Shown here: piece after piece, positions 1 through 9,326 of the stretch
Layout of the letters: each line of letters opens with the position of its first letter
Numbering within the stretch: position 1 is the first letter of the stretch
DNA from: Margaritifera margaritifera
Lineage: Eukaryota; Mollusca; Bivalvia; Unionida; Margaritiferidae
DNA: 64,000 nt
Direction: 5' to 3'
NCBI GenBank assembly: GCA_029931535.1
Contig: JAQPZY010001660.1
Coordinates: forward strand, 7,386,001-7,450,000
Position numbers and translations under genes: made by a program
The notes under the pieces: generated by a model
What the model was told of the DNA's origin: nothing
The model's database searches: none
What the model saw: the letters and a program-made list of their open reading frames with translations, nothing else

Positions 1-185
1 GTTAGGAAAAACTTGTCTTAAATCAGGTTTGGGAGGCATCCTCATGAATAAAAAGTAGAAGTGGCAGGAGAAACCGTCACACCGAGGGGCGAGGTTTTCT
101 TGAGTATGTGCGCGTCTCTTTCTGGCATGTTTTTTTTTTTTTTTGGTTTTTTTTTGTTTGTTTATTTGTTTTGTTTTGTTTTTGG

Positions 186-422
186 CTATTTTTTCTTAGG
201 GCTTTTCTTCTTCTTCATGGAGTGTGAACTTGCTGCACCACCACGACTCTTCTTTTTGGTCTGCCGTCTTTTTGGGGATTTGGTGTTTTTAGCTTCGGCA
301 TTAGGATCCGATTTTAAAAGTGAACGAATAATGACACCTCCTAAAGATTCACTACCAACAGGTTTCAGAATGATTTGTTTTTTGGTTTGAGTATTGATTC
401 TTGGATCTGCCAGTTGTGACAA
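186..422 (-). CDS. small Lys/Arg-rich protein in Polinton relic, unidentified
   Basis: A 78-codon open frame whose second half is dominated by Lys, Arg and Ser (for example SPKRRQTKKKSRGG and a KKKKSPKKK end). This is like a nucleic-acid-binding core protein or a nuclear-localisation tail. The frame as bounded begins at TTG, not ATG, so the true start is unknown or lost. It lies on the same strand as the ATPase and polymerase relics. I do not recognise a family. A virion core (protamine-like) role is only a guess from composition and context. Confidence 0.35.
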   Translation of the reverse strand: MSQLADPRINTQTKKQIILKPVGSESLGGVIIRSLLKSDPNAEAKNTKSPKRRQTKKKSRGGAASSHSMKKKKSPKKK

Positions 423-886
423 CGTTACTTTATGTTATTAAAAAAACTGTCTAGTTTGATATCGTATGTGAGTGATGTATTGAGTTGTTGACGTGCTGTC
501 CAAGTAAACTATCGTAACACTTCTTTGAGACTGAGTTCTAACAAATGTGAACGTCCTTGTGCATTTTTTTCGCGACTAATGGCATACAGTGCACGAATCA
601 ATTTGGAAGGAGGATGAGATTGAAAGGATTTTATGTTGAATACTGTTAGAAACAAAATAAGTGAATGATGTCTTTTTTTCAGACCGACGCTAAAGGTGAC
701 AAGTAAATTACAAGACCTCCTTCATGGCACCAATTGTGAAACAAATTGGTACGAAATCTCAAATAATCGGGAGTTGTGGGTTTGGTGTTTGAGTGGCATC
801 GTCATACACATAATTCAGCCAAGGTGTTCCTAACTGTTTGGCTAACACTTGCACTTGAAATTTATCTCTTTGACTTTTAAACATTA
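423..886. other. Polinton spacer without recognisable ORF
   Basis: No frame longer than a few dozen codons is convincing here. The stretch may be a decayed coding region between the basic ORF and the ATPase. Nothing else is seen. Confidence 0.5.
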
Positions 887-1427
887 TCAAACAATGGGCA
901 TTGAGACTGATGGTGCGATGTGCTTTACTTTGTTGAAATAAACATTTTGAGTAATGTAAATAATACTGGCATTATGATGATGTTCTTTTCGTGTAAACCA
1001 AAGTGTAATTTCTTCTTCGTCTTCTCCTAACATGTCATCGAAGATGACAAGATGTGCTTGACGAAAGTTAGACACGATTCCATCATCTTCGCAAGGAATA
1101 CCTTCTACAAAATGGATTCTCCTTGACTTTCTCGAGTAATGTGTAAGCCGATTGCCACTCTTTGTAACACCACACGATACGTTGTGGTGAACAATCAACC
1201 AATTGTGATTTGTGTTCAATCAAACGTTTGACAAATTCGGTTTTGCCTGAACCACTCGGTTCAGCAATCGACATGTTAAAGGGATGGCGAAGATACAATG
1301 CCTTGCAACTTTGAAGATCTAACTTTTTGTCAATCACTTTGAGAACGGAGGATGCAATCATAACAGTGGTGTTTAGAATTGTGAGATTACCATCAACGAC
1401 ACAAGATATCGTATGCATTTTATACAC
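887..1427 (-). pseudogene. A32-like (FtsK/HerA-type) packaging ATPase, frameshifted
   Basis: The first frame (1427-1083) opens with GTG and has ATG three codons in. It carries a Walker A-like P-loop, AEPSGSGKTEF, followed by KRLIEHKSQLVDCSP. A frame change near 1083-1219 is needed to continue into the second frame (1219-887). That frame has a hydrophobic strand ending in acidic residues, HLVIFDDML (Walker B), then a region with YITQNVYF, typical of Polinton and large-DNA-virus genome-packaging ATPases. In relatives the enzyme would drive DNA into capsids. The first Gly of the GxxxxGKT motif is Glu here, and the frameshift splits the domain, so this copy is dead. The family call is good from the order of motifs. 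Confidence 0.8.
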
Positions 1428-1623
1428 GTTTAATGTTTTTCTCTTGTCATGGAAAGTGTAACAATATCAGCAAAAACATATTTACATTTCAATGAACAAA
1501 CATTAATACACGAAAACACATAAGGCATAAATGACTCCGTACATCAATGAGGCACAACTTAAAATCACTGCAGCTGCATATAAACAAGTAGGTGTACAAC
1601 ATTCTCGATCGATCTACATTGAA

Positions 1624-1836
1624 TCAACATACACGCTCTGGTATTCGTCTAGTCTCTGTGAAATTCATTGGCTCTAATCTCTCCAAAAATGCCATTTCTT
1701 CATTCTTTTCTATCTGTACAATTCTACCACTACTCTTGTGGACTTTTAGTATTTCTTCCTCTGTTTTGGGTTCTTCTTTTACCACTGTTTCTAAAATTGT
1801 TTCGAATTCCACTTTCACTTCTAGCTTTTCTTTCAC
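1624..1836 (-). CDS. short Glu/Lys-rich ORF in Polinton relic
   Basis: A 70-codon frame rich in Glu, Lys and Val (EVKVEFETILETVVKEEPK), predicted mostly helical or coiled. No family is recognised. It lies downstream of the small ORFs at 1.87-2.8 kb on the same strand. It may be a chance remnant or a piece of a larger decayed gene. Confidence 0.25.
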   Translation of the reverse strand: MKEKLEVKVEFETILETVVKEEPKTEEEILKVHKSSGRIVQIEKNEEMAFLERLEPMNFTETRRIPERVC

Positions 1837-1866
1837 TGATTCTAAGTTAATTGTTTTTTTCTTTGA

Positions 1867-2157
1867 TCAGTTACACACATGGTCTCTGGCATAATTAGCC
1901 ACCTCTTGTATCCAAGCATCGCAGCCGAGACTTTTCCAATCACGAACATTGTTCCAGTCGTGAATCTGTTGGTGTAACCAACTAACTATACACACTTCTT
2001 GGTAAGTCTGTACCGTGGCTAAAGAACGACGAATGTCTTCTTCACACGGAGGTACACAACTTGTCTTCATCACTGTTCTCAACACTTTTAACACAATGAG
2101 TCTTTCATGTACAGATAAAGTTTTGCTGGTCATGTCTTTGCTGCATTTACTGTTCAT
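1867..2157 (-). CDS. 96-aa ORF in Polinton relic, unidentified
   Basis: An ATG-initiated intact frame of 96 codons with five Cys (two in CVPPC) and several Trp (SWLHQQIHDWNNVRDW). It looks like a small folded helical protein, not a chance frame. Its end lies close to the 1624-1836 frame and its start overlaps the end of the 2147-2350 frame by about ten bases. Tight packing of small genes is typical of Polinton/adintovirus maps. The function is unknown. Confidence 0.4.
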   Translation of the reverse strand: MNSKCSKDMTSKTLSVHERLIVLKVLRTVMKTSCVPPCEEDIRRSLATVQTYQEVCIVSWLHQQIHDWNNVRDWKSLGCDAWIQEVANYARDHVCN

Positions 2158-2350
2158 ACATTTTCCACAACGAATCTGCTAGTAAACAAAATCCGAGAAA
2201 AGTAGTCACTAACACACGCACCACACATCTTCCAAAGTTCAATGGAATTGTATGTGGAATCAGTTCTGTTAACAGTTCTCGGTAATCCACTACATCCTGA
2301 ACACTGTCATTGACTTCCTTCCACGGAATTTGCTGCAACACTGATAACAA
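2147..2350 (-). CDS. small ORF with a hydrophobic segment
   Basis: A 67-codon frame beginning at TTG. Its C-terminal third, CVVRVLVTTFLGFCLLADSL, is a plausible transmembrane helix. Polintons and related viruses often encode one or two small membrane proteins near the capsid genes, but no sequence family is recognised. The start is uncertain. Confidence 0.3.
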   Translation of the reverse strand: MLSVLQQIPWKEVNDSVQDVVDYRELLTELIPHTIPLNFGRCVVRVLVTTFLGFCLLADSLWKMYEQ

Positions 2351-2479
2351 AAGTGTGGCTAGGTACGTCTTTATATTAGTCCTTCAATTTTTCAGTCACT
2401 AACACACACCACACGTCTTGAAGAAGTCTCGTCTTGAGGTGACACTTCTTTTAAAAGTTTTTCGTAATCTTGTAAGTCT

Positions 2480-2815
2480 TCATTCTCTGAAATTCTTTGA
2501 AGTATTCCAACATTGTAGGTGAAGTCGTGGCATCGAAACTCTTCTGAATCGTGGGTAGCTGATCAGTGTCTGACCATTTGAACACTTTAAAGGAGTCAAC
2601 CCTCTTATAACATTCAGGTACCAATGGCTAAAACGTCTACGTCGTAAAGGACGTAATTGTTCTCTGCGTTTCACTTGAATCTGTACAAACTCTCTGTAAA
2701 TGCGTTCTCGCAGCTCAGGAGGTAAACTACGAATTCTCTCTTTTAAAGCATCCATGTGGATAATAATCATGCCCCACCAAAGGAAGGTAGTGACAGCACG
2801 GAGACCATCTGGCAT
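2480..2815 (-). CDS. Arg-rich 111-aa ORF with F-box-like LPPELRERI stretch
   Basis: The frame starts at ATG (2815). After a hydrophobic N-terminal segment it carries SLPPELRERIYREFV, which resembles the beginning of an F-box or similar helical module. An Arg-rich run, REQLRPLRRRRF, follows. The C-terminal third is low quality and could be out of frame. No confident family is recognised. It could be a remnant of a minor virion or host-interaction protein. Confidence 0.35.
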   Translation of the reverse strand: MPDGLRAVTTFLWWGMIIIHMDALKERIRSLPPELRERIYREFVQIQVKRREQLRPLRRRRFSHWYLNVIRGLTPLKCSNGQTLISYPRFRRVSMPRLHLQCWNTSKNFRE

Positions 2816-2966
2816 GTTCCAAAGAAGCTGAATCTTTATACTCCCATTCGTGGATATTCAGACCACAATTGAAAATTTTACTTGGTCTCCTCGTCCCGAG
2901 TAGACAAATCCTGCACTGGCTAAAGTTTTGGTACTGGGTACTGGGTAATCCATCCAGATTTTTTGG

Positions 2967-3191
2967 TTATTGTTTGAACGTCTGGAGTCGACTTTCAAAA
3001 TCACAATAGCCAGGCAAAGCCACAGAAAACATGTATTCTTTTATTTGTACATCTCGATGAGCTAGTGGTATCCAGAATGGTTTACTAGTGCATGGATGAC
3101 ATCCATAGATAAGTACACGCACGACATCACTTTTGTCAATAAAGCAGAAAGGTCGTGCTGCATCGCTTTCGCTAGTAGAGCGGCAAGGCAC
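2967..3191 (-). pseudogene. short ORF beside duplicated segments, unidentified
   Basis: A 74-codon frame containing CFIDKSDVVRVLIYGCHP and GYCDFESRLQTF. The 5' end of the frame runs into the duplicated DNA at 3.15-3.45 kb. It may be the end of a longer broken gene. No family is recognised. Confidence 0.25.
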
Positions 3192-3445
3192 ACAAACGAC
3201 ATCGCATTTTCATAGTAGAGGAGCGGCAAGGTCGTGCTGCATCGCTGATGTCGCAGAGAATGGCATCACACTGGTGGCAAAGGCACATCATCGCACTCGA
3301 GTTCATTCAACTTGGAGCCCGCAGTGGGTATCTCACTCATTTGCTGTGTCAAATTCGTCATTATCGGTGAAAGTGTATTGTACTCAATACTGAACTTGGA
3401 GTCCACAGTGGGGCCCTCGCTCAGTTGTTGTGTTGAATTCATCTT
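3150..3445. repeat. two imperfect local duplications
   Basis: GGTCGTGCTGCATCGCT occurs twice (about 3152 and 3229), with GAGCGGCAAGG beside each copy. A second pair, AACTTGGAG(C/T)CC(G/A)CAGTGGG followed by CTCA(C)T..TTG(C/T)TGTGT, occurs at about 3309-3360 and 3393-3443. These are tandem duplications of roughly 75-85 bp between the polymerase relic and the small ORFs. Confidence 0.6.
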
Positions 3446-3649
3446 TCTAGGTCGGCGTTTGTATTCGCAATGAAGTGTTTTTCTTGGAGCTTTCCCCTTT
3501 CTATACTGAGCTTAGCGTGACCGTACGGTAAAGAATTGTGGTCTGGAAGTCACACTCGTTTCAGTTAGACGATTTGGTATACTTTTCGAAAGGTCGACAG
3601 ACCATTTGGCGATTTTGTAAACGTTAAATTTGGTGTGGATTCAATGTTT

Positions 3650-6600
3650 TCACGTGAAACCTTTGATTTTGTCCGGACTGTAAAGCTTCTTTGAACACGC
3701 CAAGTTGACTGCTTGACTCAAAAGATAGCTCAGTGTCATTCCTTTGACATTGTACTTGGTATCCACTTGTACATGTCTATCTAAGTATTGGTATCCGCAA
3801 TTTTTAGGGACACCGCTAGCAAAAATCACAATAGTGTCTTCTGGGTGTTCGTCAATCCATGCTCCTAAACGGTCGTCTTCAATGTCTTGGTGATTGCTAC
3901 GAGGGCGATCGATGTACATACATCTGTCAGTGTCAAAGTAAAGGACTCAGTCTCCCACATGTTCCAAGGCATCATACGATTTTAAATGGGCATTGGCTGT
4001 CACGTATGCTGCAATGATGACATTTCCAAACTCGTCCCGGTGTGCAAACTCTGTCACTTCTTCGTAATTCACCGAGATTAAATCTTCACGGATGATTTCC
4101 ACGTGTTTCATAAGTTTTCCTTTGTCGTCCACAAGTTGAAAGAAGCGACTTGGATCTGTCAAGTATTCCGTCTTGGGTAATATAGGACGTTACGCTAATT
4201 TTCCCACAAACAATTCAACATGACTTTAGCAAACGATCGTCTTCCTTCGTTCTTTTCCACGTGTTCCAAAGTGATGCCTTCTTGAGTTGGGTATCGTTCT
4301 TTGAATGTCTCTTTGTCGTTTGGAGTCTGAAACCAAGAAAGAGAGCTGATAACTTCTTGTTTCACTTTTAGAAATTCGTTGACGTAGCTGGAATAAATAC
4401 CTGGACTATAATCGGTGTCCTTTGGATATTGTTAGGTAGTAGGAAAGTGCCAAATTTCGTATACTTTTAACAGGGCATGAAACAATTCGACACGCACCCA
4501 CGCTCCTGTCGAAGCCGTTTTTAATTCTTGTGGCTACCAGGTTGGTCTTGATTACATGTTTCAGCACACGTACGACATAAAGGAAACATCAGTTTTCCTT
4601 GGCAGTGATGTGGTAAAACAGGATGGTACAATTTTGTCGGATGTAACAGTTTGCATTTGATCAAACCTTCGTATTGAATACTGGGTTCTACGTCGATGTG
4701 TTCTGTCAACATTTCAGTGGGGCCGGTAGAGAATCGAGCATATTTGCAAAATCACGAAAAAAAGGAACTCTGATCAATGTATGTGACTTTCGCTCTTTGA
4801 GATTCGACCACGTTGTACAACAAGCGTGTCGCATTGGTTCGTCCTCCAAAAAAATATCGAGTGGATTCAAAGGTTCGATATCCACCACGTCGTAATTTTC
4901 GGAAATGCGTCTAAATTCTGAATCGGTTTTGAAACGTCGATCGAAGTCGTGTTCCCACATTTCTATCGCTTGGTATCCTTGACTTTCTAACCTCATGCGT
5001 CGTTGGTATCTTTGCTCGTTCAACTCTTCTATGGTGAACTCTGAGAAAGGACTTTTCAGGTCTCGTTATAGAAAACAAGTTGGGCATCCGTGAAATAAAC
5101 ATCCCTGGAATTCGTTCACCGTCTGGGTTTTTTCTAAATCTCAGCCATCCCTAGAAAAGTTTCCAATTTTCTTTACTCCACCGTTTCTAACATGATGTGT
5201 CCATTTGTCTTCATTTTCGCACAAGTAATTGAGCCAGCGCAAAGCTTTGGTGGAGTATAGACGGCTGACAGATATATAGGATTGAGCGGGTATGATTGCT
5301 AGTGTGTTCTCGGACATGAAATTTTTTCGGTAAACTAATCTGCACGCTTTAGCGATGATAGAAGCTTCCTTCAAAGGATCAATACCTCCGTGATCCAGAA
5401 ATAATTTTCGAAATTTTCCACAACAGCGTCGTAAAATTTCCACGTCAGATCGGCAATATTTCAACATTTCTTCTTGAAAGTCAAAAGGGTCTGACGAATG
5501 AGTTTGGTGCCAGGCGTAGAACGATGATCGTTGTTCTGTGTGCATACCATCAGGGTCGTAGTGGCGAACGTCAGGCAAATGCGGGATCACAACGTGTTGA
5601 TTTTAGCTTCGGTATTGAAAAAGTGTGGAAAAGAACTTTTGGGCATTTCTGTCATTCCAAACGTTTTAGGCATTCTACTCAAAGGCATGGCCAAATAACT
5701 AATGGAATCTATAAACTGTACGTTTCCCACTTTTATGTAAATGAGTTTGGCTCCATTCATGGTGACTGTTGGACATTCGGTGCCTTGTTCTGAATAAGAT
5801 TTCAAAAGAAATTGTCCGTCGTATCTTGAGAAATTGTGAGTCATGAGCATATCGAGAAATTATGAGTCATGACTGTAACATATCGATGACAGTTCCCGTA
5901 AACACTGTATTTCCTCATCGCTCCGAGTGTCGTCAATGGGATCTAAAATCCATTCGGCAAAATCAGCAAGAGTACGAGAGTCTCTAAAGGTCTTTTCTCC
6001 TCCTGGAATCTTACTACAATTCGGGCAAAAAAATATAGGTTCTTGTATACACTTGTCACAAGCACGATGAGTTAAGCAAACATTGGGGATGTGAATGCCA
6101 GTCTCTTGTGTACATTAAAAGTAAAAAAAGAACAAAATCCACTTGTTTCTTTTTTATTTTTCTTGTTATGATCGTCCTTTTATTCTTCTTCCAGATCATT
6201 GTCATATTTTTTAATGTAACACTGATGCTCGAAGTCCACGATTTGGTCACAAAAACGACATCTTTTCTTTCGTGGACAAAACGTGTGACCTTTGCTTATA
6301 CTTACACACATGTTGTCCACAAGTAGAACACAATCTCAGTAATTCGCAAGCACTTTTCTGTTGTTGGCATTGTTTCTTGCGATTTTGTTCGTAACAGGCT
6401 GGACTGACAAAAGTTTGTTTGCAAGTCGAACATGAAATCCTTTCTTTTCCTTCAAGAATGCATGATCTGGAAGCTAAACACCCACGACATCTGTCTCCAC
6501 AATGAATATGCTGCTTCCGACTGTTAAATCCATGGTCACATTTCTCACAATAGTAACTGTATCTCAGAAATGCTGTGATATTTGTAATGGCATCAACATG

Positions 6601-7348
6601 CTCATGATGATGATACACTTGAATGTATTTTCCGTCTGGAAAGTCTGGTCCTCGAAACGCAAGAGCTCCACGAACCACTTGAGGGTATACTTTCAACGTA
6701 TAAGGAGGGGCTACACGTCTTGAAGTTTTTTCATTTCAGGAATGCCACACGCTGTCTCTTTAGTAATGCCTGCTTGCTGAAAAAGAAGTTCTGTTTCTCT
6801 TCGTTGTTGGGGTCTAACCTATTGTCGAATGTTCTTCCATGATCATTTCCATTCTGCTGTCTCGTCCTTCTCGACAAAAGTTTGAGCCACGACGATGGCA
6901 CGGGCTAAGCACATTTGATCTTGGTGATTGTTATTCTGAACGATACTTCGTTTTGTACTGCGAAGTTCATCCACCAATAACACTTTGCATCGTCCCCTGT
7001 CTCTGGGAGGTGAAGCGTGCGTCATGTGAAGAGTCACTTTCCATCGCTCATGTTAAACTCGTCATTGGATTATTGGAGGTGTTGAATTTTGTCTATAATT
7101 TTGGAAGGTGTTAATTCTGTTGGTGTACAAAACTCGATCCAGACAGGAGATTTAAAACTGTCTCAATTGATGGATAGTCTCAAACAATGGTCATCCTTAG
7201 CTTGGCATTGTCGTTTCAACGTCTCTAACAATGTTTCCCATAAATCTGTAATGAAACCCGCTGCTTTCTCTGGTGCCACTTCAGACTTGAACTTTTTAAA
7301 TTTCACAGTGTACGTGTAAGCGGTCGTTCGAAATTTTCTGGAAGTCAC
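3650..7348 (-). pseudogene. Protein-primed family B DNA polymerase (DNA_pol_B_2 type) of Polinton, degenerate
   Basis: Pieces occur in the expected order on the minus strand. The N-terminal region (7348-6840) includes CLARAIVVAQ. A cysteine-rich zinc-binding-like segment (6696-6250) includes YCEKCDHGFNS. Exo II reads HNFSRYDGQF (about 5850-5815), and Exo III-like YCRSDVEIL lies near 5450. An insertion segment (5023-4860) runs into a frameshifted GGR-type motif. The palm part has FPLCRTCAET (about 4590), then NVIIAAYVTANAHLK (about 4020). Motif C, YFDTD, lies at about 3930. Damage includes several frameshifts, a TGA at about 3947 directly before YFDTD, and a stop where the Exo I DxE motif is expected near 6115. 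The first frame begins at GTG with an in-frame stop upstream. The product would replicate the element from a terminal protein. Family call is firm; function is lost. Confidence 0.9.
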
Positions 7349-7892
7349 TTTTCGGGATTACTCCACTCGAGATAAAAGTCAAGATACTTGCTATGTATGT
7401 CAAGAGAAAGGACATTGGGCTCCAGAATGTCCACAATGTCAAATAAAAGTAAAGACAGGAGAAGAGAGAGACAAAAGTAATGATATCTGTTATCAATGTC
7501 AAGAAAAAAGGCATTGGTCTTCAGAGTGTCCGAAGAAAAAAAGAGCAAGGAGAAGGAGGAAGCGTTCTGCAGAAACAGAAGAAGATCCCATATCCATCAA
7601 GAAATTCAAGAAGGCAAGACAAATAGAAGAAAGTGAAGGAGAAGAACCTATGCCAGTGAAGAAATTCAAAAATGATATAAACAGTGAAAGACAGAAACAA
7701 AGAAGGAAAGAAAGAAAGAAAGAGAGAAAGAAGAAAAATGGACTATTGTGTTGTGTTATGAAATTTCATTGTGATTCCTATTTTAAGAGAATATACCAAA
7801 GAAAACAACGTAAGTGTCTCTTTGTCTTGATTTTTTGTTTACTTTTAGTATGGATAAGATACTTAAACACACTCAAATACGCACACAATTGA
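7320..7892 (+). CDS. two-CCHC zinc-knuckle protein with Lys/Arg-rich tail, divergent from the polymerase
   Basis: The open frame 7320-7892 contains two perfect C-x2-C-x4-H-x4-C knuckles, CYVCQEKGHWAPEC and CYQCQEKRHWSSEC, about 28 residues apart. A basic stretch KKKRARRRRKR and a duplicated S/T-K-K-F-K motif follow. The C-terminus has a hydrophobic segment, CLFVLIFCLLLVWIRYL, that could be a membrane anchor. Zinc knuckles bind single-stranded nucleic acid. No ATG precedes the knuckles in frame (the first is at 7650), so the true 5' end is missing, spliced or shifted. The frame overlaps the polymerase 5' end by about 30 bases, tail to tail on opposite strands. Retroelement Gag proteins share the fold, but no reverse transcriptase is nearby. 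A Polinton accessory gene is the better reading. Confidence 0.6.
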   Translation, partial: AVVRNFLEVTFRDYSTRDKSQDTCYVCQEKGHWAPECPQCQIKVKTGEERDKSNDICYQCQEKRHWSSECPKKKRARRRRKRSAETEEDPISIKKFKKARQIEESEGEEPMPVKKFKNDINSERQKQRRKERKKERKKKNGLLCCVMKFHCDSYFKRIYQRKQRKCLFVLIFCLLLVWIRYLNTLKYAHN

Positions 7893-7964
7893 ATCATGGA
7901 GGGATTTAAGTTTTACTTGATTTCACAATCACTGGGTAGTATCTATGTTCTAAAAGATATAGGT

Positions 7965-7980
7965 GGCCCTGAAAAGGACC
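7965..7980 (-). terminator. histone-type 3' stem-loop (minus-strand gene end)
   Basis: Read on the minus strand the sequence is GGTCCTTTTCAGGGCC followed by ACCTA. This is the six-base-stem, four-base-loop form of replication-dependent histone mRNA 3' ends with one wobble pair. It lies about 85 bases beyond the stop of the 8682-8067 gene, in the correct orientation. A weak purine-rich stretch, TAGAACATAGATA, follows. Confidence 0.6.
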
Positions 7981-8066
7981 GTTGGCCTTTGTTTTTTTTT
8001 TTTTGTTTTTTTTTAAATTAAAAAAACTTATGGACTTGACATCATCAGCTTTAACTGTCTTAATTC

Positions 8067-8682
8067 TTAACGGCCAAGTTCTACTCCTGCTGCTGTTGCT
8101 ACTTTGGTAGTGGTAGTAGTAGTAACAGCTTCTGCTGCTAGCGTCTCAGTGGCAGTGAGAGTTGATATAGTTATAGAAGGTTTATAAATCTTGGCAAGTG
8201 AATGTCTCTTTCTCTTGGATTGAGCTAAAGAAGTCCGATACATTTCTGTCAGATATTTTAACTCAGACAAAAAGTCTTGTAACAAACTCACCGTTTTGTT
8301 TTCACTCTCTTCCTTCTAATTATTCTTCAAGGTTTTGTTGTTCTCTTCTTCTTCTTCTCGCTTTCTTTTTTTCCTCTTCTTGTTGTTGTTGTTGAGTAAA
8401 CACTTGTTCTGCTTCTTTCTGACGTCGCAAAAAGCTCTTCAATTCTTCCTTTTGCTTCTTTCTGAAATCATCAACCGCTGGTAATGATGGAGAAGGAGCC
8501 GAAGGTAGTACTACCGTCGCAGGCAAAAATTCTTGCAGAGACGACAGGAAATCAGCCAAAACTAAATTGAAGTCATCCTCTTCTGGAAGAAGAACACTAG
8601 CTACAGCAGCAGTAGTAGTCGTATTTATTGTACTATCGCTAAGAGAATACGACGTATCCGCAGCAGGCGCACCCCAATACAT
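8067..8682 (-). pseudogene. acidic/coiled, basic-tailed protein of the Polinton relic, one frameshift
   Basis: ATG at 8682 begins a 120-codon frame. It has an N-terminal Ser/Thr/Ala-rich part, an acidic-hydrophobic helix (EEDDFNLVLADFLSSL), a Pro/Ser linker, then a charged coil with poly-Gln and KKKARRRRREQQ. A stop at 8320 and a change of frame near there lead into a second frame (8291-8067) with a helix (DFLSELKYLTEMYRTSL), a basic patch (KRKRHSLAK) and a Thr/Ala-rich end. The two frames probably belonged to one protein of about 200 residues. The family is unknown. A TATA box and CRE lie upstream and a histone-like stem-loop downstream, so this looks like a complete transcription unit. Confidence 0.45.
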
Positions 8683-8749
8683 GTCTTCGTTTATCAGCTA
8701 TAGGTATTGCACTCGAATTGTTCCGAAATGGTAAATCGTAGCAATGCTC

Positions 8750-8780
8750 ATGCGTATATATATTGAAAGTGACGTCACGC
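8750..8780 (-). promoter_or_regulatory. TATA box plus CRE (TGACGTCA) upstream of the 8682 gene
   Basis: The palindromic cAMP-response/ATF site TGACGTCA is at 8770-8777 and an AT-alternating TATATATAT at 8755-8763. The ATG of the minus-strand gene lies about 70 bases beyond. The order CRE, TATA, start fits a compact RNA polymerase II promoter for that gene. The palindromic CRE could also serve the plus-strand unit to its right. Confidence 0.45.
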
Positions 8781-8872
8781 GTCCGCTCTCTTCTGATTTT
8801 GAAAAAGAGACCGCACGCTCTGACTGAATTATGTACCACACGTTCTGATTGGAAAAATACTTCAAATTTCCT

Positions 8873-8875
<3 letters not shown>

Positions 8876-8968
<93 letters not shown>

Positions 8969-9021
8969 CATACATACATACATACATACATACATACATA
9001 CATACATACATACATACATAC
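8876..9021. repeat. compound microsatellite (TA)n then (CATA)n
   Basis: About 45 TA units are followed by about 14 CATA/TACA units. The repeat interrupts the 5' side of the plus-strand frame that ends at 9315 and produces spurious IYIYIY and YVCMYVC frames. Confidence 0.98.
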
Positions 9022-9048
9022 AGATGCATTTTCTTATGGTGTCACCTA

Positions 9049-9315
9049 TTGTCAAGACCAAGTCAACATGTATATCACTGTCAAATCTTCTACGATTGTT
9101 TCAGGCATGCTATTCAACCCGGACTTACCCATTTACTTAAAGGCATCGTGCGCAATTACCAGGATCACAGGCACAGCCATTTGGAAAATAAGGATTTATA
9201 TGGAGAGGCCAGGGTGTCTGAAACGGGTATTAGTCTACAGAACTGCCGTGAGATGAAGTTTGCGAAGAAGGAGACCAGTGAAGCGATGCCACTTATGTTA
9301 ACCCTCTTGGATTAA
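9049..9315 (+). pseudogene. 3' end of an unidentified plus-strand gene ending in a histone-type stem-loop
   Basis: The frame is open from 8875, through the microsatellite, to TAA at 9313-9315. The unique part starts about 9022. It contains [17 protein letters not shown] and [19 protein letters not shown]. No start codon is convincing, and the microsatellite probably disrupts the N-terminal part. The protein does not match H1, H2A, H2B, H3 or H4 by eye. The stop is 11 bases before a consensus histone 3' stem-loop, which argues that this is a real gene end. Confidence 0.35.
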
Positions 9316-9326
9316 CAAAACCAAAT

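Noticed and set aside
3648..3659. Perfect palindrome TTTCACGTGAAA just beyond the polymerase frame
   Set aside because: It contains an E-box, but a 12-bp palindrome alone in decayed DNA is weak evidence for a site.
8698..9256. IYIYIY-containing frames
   Set aside because: TA and CATA microsatellite translations.
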